From Plakobranchus ocellatus (Eukaryota > Mollusca > Gastropoda > Plakobranchidae), in the NCBI GenBank assembly GCA_019648995.1, contig BLXT01007807.1:1102157-1143774 (forward strand): DNA of 41,618 nucleotides, given 5' to 3'. The position numbers and the translations under genes were made by a program. Each line of letters starts with the position of its first letter. Position 1 is the stretch's first letter. The notes below the pieces were generated by a model that did not search any database, was not told where the DNA came from, and worked only from the letters and a program-made list of their open reading frames with translations. This document shows, one piece after another, positions 20,588 to 32,900 of this stretch.

Positions 20588-21417
20588 AGAAAGAATCATC
20601 TACAGAAATACTCTAATTGATTTTACAGAATCTTTTTTTTTTTTTTTGGAGCAACTGAAAACTTCTTCAAAAATGAAAATAAGACATCAAACAAAGTAAG
20701 CTGTTACGTCACACATTCAAGTAGGTTTTTTTTTTTTTTTTTTCAGAAAAATCTAAAACTGTCCGTTGAATGAAGCAAAATGTAGGCAGGGTGTAATTTA
20801 TACCAAGTACCATTTATGATCACTGCCGAAATAAACATAACAGCAACAAAATACAACTGCTCAACATGGACACTGCACTGAACGAGAGCAATACCAAGGG
20901 TTTTCAGAATGAAGGACTGCAGCATTGATAGAGCTTAAGTGAAATGTGTCACCAAGAAGAAAATTGAGCATTGCAGAAAAATGGCTTGAAAACTTCACCC
21001 TTCTCAAGAAAATAAATTAAATATTTCACACTCTTAGAAAGATACAAAAGCTCGACCAAAGAAAACTGTATTTTGTTGAAGAAAGACAAGACAGATCAAA
21101 TAGACATGAGGAAAAAAAAAGGCACGCATCACAAGGTTGAAACTACCAAAGAGGATAGAAAGTTCAGATACAGAGAGATGGCAGTGAGAGAAGCTGAATA
21201 CTGAATCAGATAGGCAGTTGATAATGATGATCCTAACAAGCAGCTTCTGAATTTTTTGTGGGCTGGGCTGCCATGCAAAGCAATATCAACTGTGTGTAAA
21301 CTTCACAAAAAAAATAAATAGACTTTTTTTTCTAAAGCCTTTCAAGGACAAATATTCATTAGACTTAGATTATTTATCACAGTCAAATAGCACTGCGTTA
21401 AATTAAGACAAATTTGC

Positions 21418-21423
21418 TTTATT
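21418..21423 (-). terminator. Candidate poly(A) signal for the 25424-21608 gene
   Basis: TTTATT on the + strand is AATAAA on the minus strand, 185 nt beyond the stop codon at 21608-21610. Spacing is normal for a short 3' UTR. Confidence 0.45.
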
Positions 21424-21607
21424 TAACTTCCTAAAATGATTCATCTAGATGGTTTTTTTAATGCAAATACATAAGGATTGTCTGCTATATATGAACTAAC
21501 TACAGCTCTAGAGAAGAACTGACTATGCTAGACTGGCTTGTAAATCAAAGATCCAGACAAAATCTGATTAATTGACAATGAAAGACAAACTAATTTGCTC
21601 TGTCTAT

Positions 21608-22767
21608 CTACTTGATTTCCTGGCCGATACCGTGCATGAATGCTTGAAACCTTTCATGCTCGAGATCAGTCATCACTTTGTTCAGGGCATAAATCTGGTA
21701 AAGGAACAAAAAAAGAAAAAAGGTTATGAGAATACAAGTGATAAATCATTTGTAATTGAATGATAAAATTTAACTTAAAGTTTTATTGCAAAATCACAAT
21801 TGCTAAGAGAAAGATTCAAAGTAAAATTATCATGACTTAATTTCCCAAGACAGGCTATGGTGTATGGGTACTCAAACAGCACATGCTCTGCAACAAATTA
21901 CAGACTGTAGAACTCACAAGCTAGACCAAGTCATAAGAGACCTCTCTGAAAAAAAGAGAGAGAGAGAGAGAATGCTAGAAGGCTTGACTCCCGACAGATT
22001 TCTGGAAAGGCAGGCAGCTTCAAGACTTGATGACATAAGAGAATGACAAAGAAGAAGAAACACACTCATATTTCTATGTCAACTTCTTTTCACTGACATT
22101 CCAAGTATATTTTATTGCAGGGAAAAAAGAATACCTGTTGCCTTTGGAACTTTTTCATCTGCTGCTTCCTCTCTTTGAGTGACAGCTTCTCCACTGCCGC
22201 TAAATTCTCCTGCTTGCGCATCTCTTTCTGCGAGGCTTTCAACTCCATGGCTTGGAGTCTTTGTCGGAAAGATCGCTGGGCCTGATCAGAAAATAACATT
22301 AACAGTGAATAGTTTTGAGTCTTTTATAAGACTTATCCCATTTTCATAGAAACCAATCAACATGTTTATTTTTTAATATAAAAAGTGAGCTCTGGGCAAT
22401 ACAGTTGAAATGTATGAAAGGTCTAAAAACACTAGAGATATTTTGTTTTTTTTTAACTACAGAAAACAATAATGACTGAAACAATTTTTTTTTTTTTTTG
22501 CAAGGAAAACGGAATGACAACATTAAAAGGAAGCACCATTGATCAAAGTTGGCAAAAATCTGAGTTTTTTTTTTTTCTTCCAAAATCCAGGCTAGGAAAT
22601 TCTCTATGCATTCAGATGTAGAATATATATATAGAATAAATTATATAGTGATTGAGAATTGCAAGATTAGGATTTTTTCAAGTAAGTGGTGGCAGATCAT
22701 ACACTATTCATCATACTCACTCTAACATCTTGCAATGACGGAACATACTCAAATCTTCGTAATTGTT
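21608..22767 (-). CDS. C-terminal coiled-coil exons (3-5) of the unknown gene
   Basis: Three short exons (47, 147 and 87 nt) encode the helical C-terminus. The 47-nt exon completes a Glu codon split as G|AA and ends in phase 0; the next two follow in phase 0. Codons for Gln, Lys, Glu and Arg dominate, and hydrophobic residues recur at heptad-like spacing in AMELKASQKEMRKQENLAAV. The small, phase-consistent exons within AT-rich introns are the best evidence that the gene is real. Confidence 0.8.
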
Positions 22768-25424
22768 CTGGAAAAAAGAAAGAGATCCAGTCAAATTAAA
22801 AAAAAAAAATTATCAGCAAAGTTAATATCAGTCAAAGAACATTTGTATTAAGCTTTTATGTCTTTGCACGCAAATTTCATTGCAAAGTAAAGATTTTTGT
22901 GTTTTAACTCAGTGATAGAAGAACTTAAAATCAGTAGAAAACGCTGAAGACAAAATTAAACATCTTTTTTACCCTTAGAGAAGAAAAAAAAAGAATTCAT
23001 GTTATACACACCCTTCCGGAAAATATATATTTTTCATGCAATGATGTCTTTAAATTTTGTAACAAAATAATTATTGAGGCATGAAAAGATAGAATATTAT
23101 GTGTCTTGGTTTATGTTTATGTTTATGTTTGCATAACTCAGAAAACTTAGAGGTTTCATACAAAAAAAACAAAAAAAAATCACTCTAACTTGCTTACTTC
23201 CTTGGAAAAGATTAGAATGGGTACTCACAGTGTATCAGACAATTTACTGTGCCCATTAATAAATGTTCTACATTAAACTTTGCATGAAAAATCCCCACTT
23301 AATTTGAACATTTTATTTAAAAACATATACATTTGACATATAGCCAGGTAAGACCACAAAAAAATAATATCCTTTAATATATCCCAAATACAAAATATTC
23401 TTTATTATACTTTAGCAATTTTATCTCCATTCTGATTTTCATGTAGACCCTACTGTACACAAGTTGCTCAAAAGTTTTCTGTTGCATGGCTCTGTTCTCA
23501 TTCTTTGCAATAGAAGGTTTTTTTTTTAGTTTACATTTAGCTTTTGTTTTTTTAATGATTTCATTTCCTTTGTAGTAAGTATATTGATCCTGCACCCTTC
23601 TATTTTCCTTGCTATTACCAGTCTTCATGATTCAGATGTTACATTCAAACTTGCAAAGAAGTAAATTTTCAAGTAGGTTTTCCTACTTTTTTTCAAAAAT
23701 TTTCAAGTCTCATATCTTGGCTCAAAATGAACACAATCCTATCAATTTCACCATTGCAAGCTAAAAGAGAGAAAGAAATTCTAGTCTGCTTCAAAGATTA
23801 AAAATGTTCCAAACACAACTTTTGACTCATATGGACTGGTCTCAAAAAATTATATTCTTCAATAAGATCAAAGCTATCAGTTGTAGAATAGAGCAATGGA
23901 AGTTTTGTTGTTGTTACCGGCAGTTGGCGTGGCAGGCGGTGCACAAGGCACTGCCATCCCAAGGTCATTTATCATCCCTGACTGCTGGTCAGACTGGAAA
24001 ACTTTGATCGTTTTGACCTCTTCACTCTTGCTCAAAGACTTTCTCCTGTTCAGCTGAGTATGATGTGAAGTAGGCTGGGCTTTCTTGCTCTCATTACAGG
24101 CACCAGCAATGCTTACTGCCTGTACTGTGGGCTTTGGATTTGACTGCTGAGTGCCATGGTTGATTGCGCCTTTGCGAACATAGGGTGAAAGTTTGACAGC
24201 AACAGTACAAGCAGTTTTTTGCTGTATGGTGATCCCTTTACAGAGAGCTGACAGTGCATCTAGACCATTGCTGTCTATGTTTTTAGAGTTGTGATGTGTG
24301 ATATCAACTGACTTTTTATGTGCATTGAATGAGCTGGAGCGGGCAAGATGGGAGTCACAATGTTGTAAAATTGTATCTACCTTCTTCCGTTGTGCTGTTG
24401 AGAAAAAGATATGCCTGTACATAAATGTGGACTTTAAATCTAACTTCGATTCAAATTGACTCTCTTTTAAAAAATAATGCTATTCAGCACTGACGATTCC
24501 TTGCAATATTGAATTATTGGCATAAATGTGAAAAATAAATTCTCATATGTTACTTTTTGCTCATAGCAAGAATGTCACAAAATCAAGTAAGGTAATCATA
24601 AACAACTTTCTCTCTGTATCAGTCTAGAGACAAGTGGTAATATTTCGCAAGTTTTGATATAAAAAATAAACCAGAATTAGCTAATCCTATCCAGTCTCCA
24701 TGACTGCAGATGCCTATATTTACGAAGGACAAAATAAAGATATCAACATTGAAAAATATGATTGGTGACTTGGCACACATTGGATATTGAAGATGTTTTC
24801 TCATTAAAAAAAAAAAAAAATTGTTTTTTGAACATTTTTTTTTAAACAACTCTTTGTACCAGTTTTTAAAGGTAAATGTTAGTACTTACACTTATTTGAT
24901 TTCCTCCTTGCTTTAATTCGGCTTTTAGGAACATGAGTATCATCTAAGTTTTCTGTTGTTTTGTCTGAGACAGATGAGCCACGGCTGATTATGTCCTCTA
25001 CTGTTAGAGTAGTTTCATTTATATTTGACACAGAATGTTTCCTTAAATTCCCTGGGACAGTAGCAGGATCTATCGCCCAACTGGTGGAATGAGGTCTGTT
25101 TCGTAATGGTGAGACATCTGTGTGTTCTCCACTATTAGCAATGGATAGTAGAGAGTCATTATGTCGAGATGAATTGTTTAAATTAGGAAAGATCAAAGGT
25201 GCATTAGCCGCAGACTTTAAGGCTTCTATATGGCGCACAAGATTGAACTCCTTTGCTGGGAAGAGACCATCAAATTGGGAAACATTTTGGTGGTGTTTTG
25301 GTGGGAAGTTAAAGCTACTAGTCTTAGCACTCGGAGGAGTACTTTGATGATATATAGTAGGCATTTCTTTACCCTTCTGGTGAGAATTAGAAACGGCACG
25401 AATCTCTAGACTGGCACCTGTCAT
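21608..25424 (-). CDS. Five-exon gene for a 430-residue coiled-coil protein, family unknown
   Basis: Minus-strand exons, in transcript order, are 25424-24890, 24394-23918, 22767-22721, 22281-22135 and 21694-21608. Lengths 535, 477, 47, 147 and 87 sum to 1293 nt, every junction is GT-AG and the phases agree, so the model is internally consistent and complete from ATG (A at -3, in-frame TGA upstream) to TAG. Residues 1 to about 337 are Ser/Asn/Thr/Lys-rich and probably disordered. The C-terminal 95 residues are charged and helical: EQLRRFEYVPSLQDVR, AQRSFRQRLQAMELKASQKE, KERKQQMKKFQRQQ and IYALNKVMTDLEHERFQAFM. No enzyme motif or membrane segment was seen. I do not recognise the family; coiled-coil cytoskeletal or ciliary proteins have similar architecture, but that is only a guess. 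It is head-to-head with the p110 gene. Confidence 0.8.
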
Positions 25425-25770
25425 TCTTAAAGGTGGCAAACATTTTCAAATTTTAAAACATGCCATAAATACCCCTTTAATTTAATCTTATCAGAGCAAA
25501 AACATTGATGTGAACCAGAGACTTGCAGCCCGCGAGTAACTTTGGACTGCCAAACCTCCATCTTTGTTTAAATTGCTTAACAACGGAAGTTGGGAGGAGG
25601 CGTGTAGTGTTAAAACTGTTTTCTTTTATGAAAAGATTTTCTATCTTTACAAAACAGACTTGGAAAATCAGGCGTTGCGAATGAGGAAGTAACATAATGT
25701 TTAGAGCTAGGGTCGAACAAACAATCACACTAATCTAAACGTGAATATGTTAGTCTGCATTGGTTTTAAA

Positions 25771-25793
25771 ATGGTGCGACTCTTCCAGTCAAA
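25771..25793 (+). promoter_or_regulatory. Possible 5' exon with upstream ORF of the p110 gene
   Basis: ATGGTGCGACTCTTCCAGTC followed by AAA|GTAAGTT resembles an exon end with a strong donor. If spliced to the acceptor before 27999, the ATG would read eight codons and stop at TGA (28000-28002), upstream of the p110 ATG, that is, a small upstream ORF. Transcript support is unknown. Note that the acceptor CAG|GTGAG also looks like a donor. Confidence 0.2.
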
Positions 25794-26488
25794 GTAAGTT
25801 GGTTTTTTTTTTATCAATTCGAAATCCGTGCACTTCATTTCTGCTGAGATAACTTACCGCAGAGGCGAAAAACCAAGGGCTTAGAATTACAGATTTTAAT
25901 CTAGATTAGATCTAAACCTAATAAGCTGAGAGATTTAGATCAAAGCCTTGATCTAGATCTAGTTATAGTCCAGTTATAATAATGGAATACTGTTGCAGTT
26001 TTTCTTTTTGCATCAATTTTCAAGACTAAAGCAAAGTGCAAACCAAATGCAGTCACAACTGCAAAGCAAAGCATTTAAAGTATAGACCATAAAGATGCTG
26101 TGAAAATAGATTGATGTTTTGGAATTCATATTGGAACAAGTTCTGCAGAAAGATTTCCGATTTTGCACACAAAGCAATATTTTATTATATTATTCACGAT
26201 TTCTTCAAAAAGAAAGATGTCTTTCTAAAGTATGTTAAATAGATCTATCTTTTAAACTTTTTGAAAAATAAGTGAGACAATCAATACTTTTGAACTATCA
26301 ATTATCATGGGGCCTGAGTTTTAGATGATCAGCATCAATTCAGTGATCAACTTTGAATATGTGAGACAAGTGCTGCAAAGATAGTGTACCCTCTTTTGAC
26401 ATTGTTTAATTTTATGTTTGTACTGTGATATGACAAATTACAAAGTAGTCTGGCATTCATAGACATATTTCTTTCAATATGTGCATCA

Positions 26489-26600
26489 ATATAGTAAAAG
26501 AATACAACATCCAACTTAAACTTATGTAAACAACACAGAGCATACTTATAAACATTTTGCTCTAAAGCTTTATCATAACAAAAATCTATGTGCATGGTCG
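26489..26600 (+). mobile_element. Partial copy of the hairpin MITE family
   Basis: ATAGTAAAAGAATACAACAT, CCAACTTAAACTTATGTAAA, CAACACAGAGCAT and GCTTTATCATAAC parallel the left half of the element at 3497-3736 in order and spacing. No right arm was found. Confidence 0.6.
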
Positions 26601-26688
26601 AGCATGGTTTCACAGTTTTGCCACTAATCTCTCTGATCAGTTGTTTTAAGGAAGTTTCATAACATTGGAAAGCTCATAGCTGCTGCTC

Positions 26689-27270
26689 CTAGCAAGTTTT
26701 TCAGCTCAGCAGTCACAAATATTCTTAAAAATGAACTGTCAGGTAAAGTTGCTTTTAACATTCAACTCTGGTGGAGAAATCCATTAAATTTTTGGAAAAT
26801 TTTCTCTGCTTTCAGAATACATTTTTATATTTTCTTAGAGGTTAAATAAGTATGCAAATACTGCACTTCCTGAAACATATAAAGTTTAAGGATCCTGAAG
26901 ATGCAATTGTATTTGAAGGAAATGAAATAAATATAGTACAAGAATACAACCGCAAACTCATACTTATAAGAACAAATGCCTCTAGCAAGTTTTTCAGCTC
27001 AGCAGTCACAAATATTCTTAAAAATGAACTGTCAGGTAAAGTTGCTTTTAACATTCAACTCTGCTGGAGAAATCCATTAAATTTTTTGAAAATTTTCGCT
27101 GCTTTCAGAATACATTTTTATATTTTCTTAGAGGTTAAATAAGTATGCAAATACTGCACTTCCTAAAACATATAAAGTTTAAGGATCCTGAAGATGCAAT
27201 TGTATTTGAAGGAAATGAAATAAATATAGTACAAGAATACAACCGCAAACTCATACTTATAAGAACAAAT
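26689..27270 (+). repeat. 293-bp direct tandem duplication
   Basis: Copy one (26689-26981) and copy two (26982-27270) both start CTAGCAAGTTTTTCAGCTCA and run nearly identical to AACTCATACTTATAAGAACA, with a handful of substitutions (for example CTGGTGG versus CTGCTGG). The high identity implies a fairly recent duplication. The end of each copy is the start of the hairpin-MITE family. Confidence 0.95.
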
Positions 27271-27400
27271 TAAACAACACAGAGTACACGTGACAACGTT
27301 TCACCCTTTAGGCTTTATCGAGTAACAAAACTGAAGATCACAAATAAAATGCCACAGATGCTCTCTAAGCAAAGTATCATAACGTAAAATATAAGCTTAA
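27222..27400 (+). mobile_element. Longer partial copy of the hairpin MITE family
   Basis: ATATAGTACAAGAATACAAC, AACAACACAGAGTACACG, CGTTTCACCCTTTAGGCTTT and TAAAATATAAGCTTAAC occur in the same order as in the 3497-3736 element, including the segment before its right arm, but the right arm is absent. It lies at the end of the tandem duplication. Confidence 0.6.
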
Positions 27401-28066
27401 CGTTTAAAATGAAAAAATCCGTGAATGAAGAGCATTCTTTATAAGTTGAGAAAAAAAAAAAATTTAATGTTATATCTTTTCAATGCCCAGCAAGAAATTG
27501 GCAATTTTTCAACTAAAATAGAATTCACAAACTGAAATATTTCAGTTATTTGTGTCAGCATCTGCGCGACTGAGAGATAGAGAAAAAGAGGATACAGAGA
27601 TATCAACAGACTGAGAGCAAGTTAGGAATGAAAGATAGTAGAGAGAAAGCACATTACAAAAAAAAAGGATGAAATGGGAGCTAGATTTGTGAGGGGTATT
27701 TCTGTATGCATTTATTTTATGTTTTACATTTGATGTTTGAAGTTATGGATAGACAGACAGAAGAAAATGATCCACTTACCAAAAGGCATATATATATATA
27801 TATAGGGTAAAATTCAATAGTTAGTCACAAACAATGAAATCAGTTTTATAACAAAGACAATAATAACGACACATAACAATGAAAATTAAATTTCATTCAC
27901 TTGTACTGCCACAAATCGGTTTTCATTAAGTAACATGGTTTTATACCATGTGTACACAAATGAGTCTCTGTAACCCCTTATGTTTCTGTGCTTTCCAGGT
28001 GAGCTCCTACAGTTTAGTTTAGTGGCGTAACGGCTTGATCCTGCAAGACAGTGTCAGGTGACCACC

Positions 28067-29974
28067 ATGTCGTATCCCAGCCTGTCCATGATGGACGGTG
28101 GTCCTATCACGCTGCCCAGTATTAAACCTACAGACAATAGCGAGACACTCGAGGTCGATTTCCTGTTTCCCAATGGCATTCTGGTTCCACTTCATGTCCA
28201 CTATTTCAGTCCTCTTGACCAAATCAAAGCGGTAAGGAGCAAGCTCTGTATAGGGGAACCAGTTTTCCGATTTCAATCAGATTTCCAACTCTTTTCCTTT
28301 TTTTTTTGTTTTTTTAATTTGCTCCAAACTAATTTTGGAGGGCCTGTACCCCCCCCCCCCCCATTAGAAAAGGCACTGCCCGGTGACCCCTACCGGGACC
28401 TAAGGCAGCTCCTAGACCCTGGCCAACCAATATGTTTCCTACATTTTTTTCACAGGCCACCGCTATCCCTGTCTTTAGAGGGCTCTTACACTGCAAACAT
28501 TATCAAAGTATTTATATTTTTCTGCTTTATTCCCTATGTGAAGCAGACAAGCTAAGAAATATAACCATCATGTTCCTTGAGAGTCATGTATGTGTATCTA
28601 TGTTTTTTAGTTAAGCAATTTGTGCAGCACTGTGAGATTCTCAGCACATCTCACTCGTCCTTGTATTAAGTTTTTTATGTTTTGATTTTAAACTCTTTCT
28701 ATTTGACTTAGAAAGCTTATTAATTTTTTTTACATCTACAAAAGCGCAAATTTGTTTATCAATAAAAATATGAAATATATATTTCTGAATGTTAGAAAAA
28801 AATGAACATGTTACTGCAAAATTACATGGTTCTTCATCGTCATCTTGTATGCTTGCAAGCAGCAGTGCCTCAAAATGATCATCAAATTACAGATATTTCT
28901 GGATGACTTTAAAAGAGAACTCCGGACAAGAACGGTTAAATAAGGCTCATTTTTAACTTCTTGTAGACATGCAAAAAAAAAAAACTCTCATCTGTAAAGC
29001 AATAACAGTTTGTACTTTTTTCACTCAGGTTCTGGGACTGCTCTGCAAATCAGGAAAAAAAAATTGTTTGTAACTTTTGACTTGCCTTGGTGGTCGCGCA
29101 AAAGATGACAATAAAATTTCAATGACATTGGATGCTTTCTTCAAAGAAAGATTTTTTTTCTAACCCAGGTTGTGTGGCGAAAAGTCGAAAACTACCCACT
29201 AACCAATGCCTTAATGCCACAGAAGGACTACAGCTTTCTCTTCATAAACAAAATGGGAGAAAAGGTTTGTCTAGCACAACTCAAGATGTATAGAAGAAAT
29301 AATTCTTTTACTCTTTTTTTTTCTTTCATTTCATAAACTTACTTTTATATAAGCCCTGTTCTTTTGCTTAAAAAAACGTTAAGAAAAAAAATTCTTTGCT
29401 TTTATCTATTTTAATACATGCCAGTCTTGAAGCATTATGTTTGATCCCACTATATATTGTCAATAAGCCAATCATAGATTGCCTCAGCTTGTTTTTACCT
29501 CTTATTTTTCCAGCAAGACTGCTAGCATGTTCAAATTCTTTATGGCCATTTTTGTGCCCTTAGGCACAACATTTTGTATTTTCACCACGTTGATCGACGC
29601 CAGCATTGATACTATTCTCCTTGTCTTAGTTTTCATCTCTTGTCTTGCTCTTGCATTTGTAGCGAAGTTTTAACATATGATGGTGTTTAATACCCATGAT
29701 TTGGTCTCTATGATTGTAGCTTTTGAAAATTTGTCATACATTTTTTATTCGAGGCTGTTTTGCTGATAAATATCCCTTGATTAATAAAGCATAAACTTGA
29801 AGCTATATTTCCTCGTCCCCTTTTTTTTAATTTTTCACCAGGAAGAAGTTTTGGATGAGAGCCAAAATTTGGAAGAGCTGCAGCCGTTTCTGCCTGTGTT
29901 TCAATTTGTGAGGAGGAAGGGAGACAAAGTAACCAAGACATTGGATAAAAAAATCAATAATCTCATTGGTCGAG
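28067..29974 (+). CDS. p110 adaptor-binding domain exons 1-3
   Basis: The first exon opens MSYPSLSMMDGGPITLPSIK and then VDFLFPNGILVPLHVHYF. Exon two starts VVWRKVENYPL, and exon three holds EELQPFLPVFQFVRRKGDK and DKKINNLIGR. The match to the vertebrate order (PTGIY, WKQVHNYPMF, RPFLPVLKLV, DSKIGVLIGKG) is clear. This ubiquitin-like domain binds the iSH2 coiled coil of p85. Intron one is 937 bp and holds a 14-C run. Confidence 0.92.
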
Positions 29975-32900
29975 GTAAAAGAGAGAGGGAGACGCCAACA
30001 AAAAAATGTCTTGAGACTTGTCCTAATGAGTAGGATGCCTCATAAAATATCTTTTAGAGAAAAGATCGAGTGTAGTGTTTCTGTTTTTGTTCTTGAGAAA
30101 AAAAAATGTTAATGTTTAATTCAGTGGCACATCAAGATATTTATTCTCAGTTTTCACAATCAGTAAAAATCTCCCAGAGTGCAGTTTTAGGTTTTATCAA
30201 TGGCTCAAAATGTGACTTGCTACTTATTAAGAATGGCCTTGAGAGACATTGATTTTTTTTTTTTTTTGTAACTAAATTGAAAAAATATTNNCAGTCATTA
30301 TTGGCAGTAATTCCTGAGTCATCTCTCATCATTTAGAGATTGCTTAGAAGAAAAGGGATGGGGAGTGGGAAAGATTGCTTGGAAGAAAAGAGGTAAGGAG
30401 TGGGAAAGATTGCTTAGAAGAATAGGAGTGGGGAGTGGGAAGATGCTCAAGTCACGGGGTTCCATTGGAGCATGAGTATTTATTTTCAATAAATTCACTC
30501 CTCATATTAAAGGCAACAAGCAAAAGATGATTGTATGCTGAAATAATCCGTCTCCCCTTGCTTTGAAAGCAAATCGACTTGACTGCTAAAGTAATGAATT
30601 TGACATTTATTTCATGAATGTGGAACATGTATATACCTTGAAGCATTTTGCAATGAAAGCAAAAACAAAATGACAGTCAGTCATTTTCTGGCAGAAATGG
30701 TGTAGTAATTAACTGCAGCTTTGGTGAGATCAGAAGGTCATGGGTTTGAAGCCTAGCTGTGCTGGTGTTGTGTCCTTAGGAAAGGCATTTTGTACAGGCT
30801 CATCATGTCTGTCATAGGCAAGATAATGTAACGCTCAGAGCTTGCTCTGAGAAAATGAGTTCAAGAAGGCTAACATTTGTGCATGCGTTTGTGTGTATGT
30901 GGAACTCACCTGTTTTAGACACCAAAAAAAAATTGCATTTTTTCTTGGCAGGTCTTCACAAACAAGAATCTTTTCAGGCAGCAGAAATCCACCATTTCAC
31001 AAAAGCCATGTCTGACATGTGTAAGCAAATCACAACTCAACGCAGGACTCAGGTTGGAATTAAAGCCTTTTTTTTTTTCATTTCTCGCTGATCTTTACCT
31101 GAAGTTTCTTTCGTGATAGCCATGATCATCATCATCTATTGCCTATCCATAATTGGAAATAGCATCCTTGACTTCCTGTTTGCATTGGTCTCTGTATTCT
31201 TTGCCATCCAGCCTGCCTTTATAGCTGTTGACTTCAGTGCATCTTGATTGTCCATTCCTACTGTAAATTTGACTCCCTTAAAGAGGCACACTTTATTATA
31301 TTTTTCTAATTTTTTGTTCTTTTAGATCAGCAAACAATTCATTTTCTGGAAAAAATTACAGTCATCCAGCCATTGTCCCTTAATGAATTGTTTGATCTGC
31401 ATGTTATGTATGAGATTCCAAATCTTAATTTTAGATTATGAATAGGCCTTTACATCTTTAGCCATTTTTTTTAGTATTCATGAACATTTTTGGGTAAGAT
31501 TTTTGCTCTTACAAACTTGTTTAGATTTTTAAAATTAAGAGCATGCCTTTAAACAATAAAATTTCTTTCATCCATTGATTTTTTTTTTTAATTTGCACTT
31601 GCAAAATTTTTAATGCCTGTTAAAAAAAACACACAATGTGGCAATGACTGGAGATCGTTTAGGCACTTAGTAATGCAAGGATTAAATGACATAAACTAAC
31701 CTTTAAACAATCTCCACCTCTGTTGGCAGACCCCGTTGGAAAAGTTCATGTGGCGCTATCCAGTCAGACTGCGCAGTTCGGCAGATATTCCTGATGAACT
31801 GAAGGGGAAAATCAGTGACAATCCAGAAGGCATTGCTGTCGATGTTGCTTTCACTGAAATGGTTTGTATAGAAAAGGATGGAGGAGGGGCGAGGGATAAA
31901 TACAATGTGCATGCATGCATGGCAACATCACAAGACATTTAATGTTAATTTTAAAAAGAGGAATACATTATTTCTTGGTTAATTTATTTATTTTTAGATT
32001 TTAGAAAAAGTGCAAAGTGAGAACCATTGACATTTTGTGCGTTGTGAACTTGAAGTTCCATATGGTTCTTGATTCCCAGAGGCCCATGGGGGCAACACTC
32101 GTCCAAAACACACAGACAGCTTCTCTCATTCTATTCCAAACATCTTCATTTTAACATTGAAATATAACCTTAAAAACTGATTGTGGATTTTTACAGTATT
32201 GTTCTATTTTCAGTGGTAAAATAGATCACTTAGATCTACGTTGATTTTTTTACATTTTTTTTTCTATTTTCAAAGTTAAAACAGATTGCTCAGATTGATA
32301 TCACTCTTCCTGAAAGAGCATTAAATCCACAGGACATGGACGACTTATTTTATTGTGGTAGCTCAGAGTAGAAAAGTTTATCTTGAATTGGAAACCATTG
32401 ATTCAAATTTTGGCTTAAAATAATTGGGTGGTGTCAGAATGACTTCATAAAGTTTATCATGTTCATTGAGTATACGTTAAGTACGTTAGGTGACTTTTCA
32501 ACTAAGCAACAACCACAATCTACAAACCTGAATTAATAATGTGAAGGATTTTAGACAAAAATGTGCAATATTTCATTTTTAAAAAAAAAAACCCAATATT
32601 TTTTCTCACTCTATATCTAACTTAAAAGTGTATCGACAATCACCAAAACAAATTACAAAATAAAAAAGTTTTTCTAATTTTGTCCAGTGAAATAAAAATA
32701 TGTGAATTATTTTCACTTATAAGCTCAAATTTTCAAACCTGGATACAACTTGTTATGGAGCCCTCCATTTGCACAAGCATGCCTATGCTTTTGTTCTCTG
32801 TGAAACTTTTGATGCGTGTCATTTTTCTTAGGTTTATAAAATACGAGTGGACCCCATGGATCCACCAAAAAAGGCTGTCGCAGCTGCTGTCAAGGCGAGA

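Larger units (their letters stand above)
17575..21417. other. Intergenic region, AT-rich, no confident gene
   Basis: Contains many A and T homopolymers (for example 19434-19451 and 20726-20743), a purine-rich tract at 20400-20552 and short ORFs. A 116-codon minus-strand ORF at 17805-18155 shows no recognisable motif and lacks clear splice context. I see no RNA gene here. Confidence 0.5.
25425..28066. other. Head-to-head intergenic region between the coiled-coil gene and p110
   Basis: Should hold the promoters of both genes. It contains a possible + strand first exon ending at 25793, an AGATCT-rich AT stretch near 25900-25975, a 293-bp tandem duplication (26689-27270), two relatives of the hairpin MITE, an (AT)n run at 27788-27804 and a likely splice acceptor at 27998. 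No complete ORF of interest was seen. Confidence 0.5.

Noticed and set aside
26852-27142. 96-codon ORF across the tandem duplication
   Set aside because: The frame only crosses the duplication boundary, and part of it is repeat DNA.
31100-31260. Possible 3' end of a LINE, with an ATGATGATG-like tail on the minus strand
   Set aside because: The short translation does not clearly match reverse transcriptase or endonuclease sequence; evidence is too weak.
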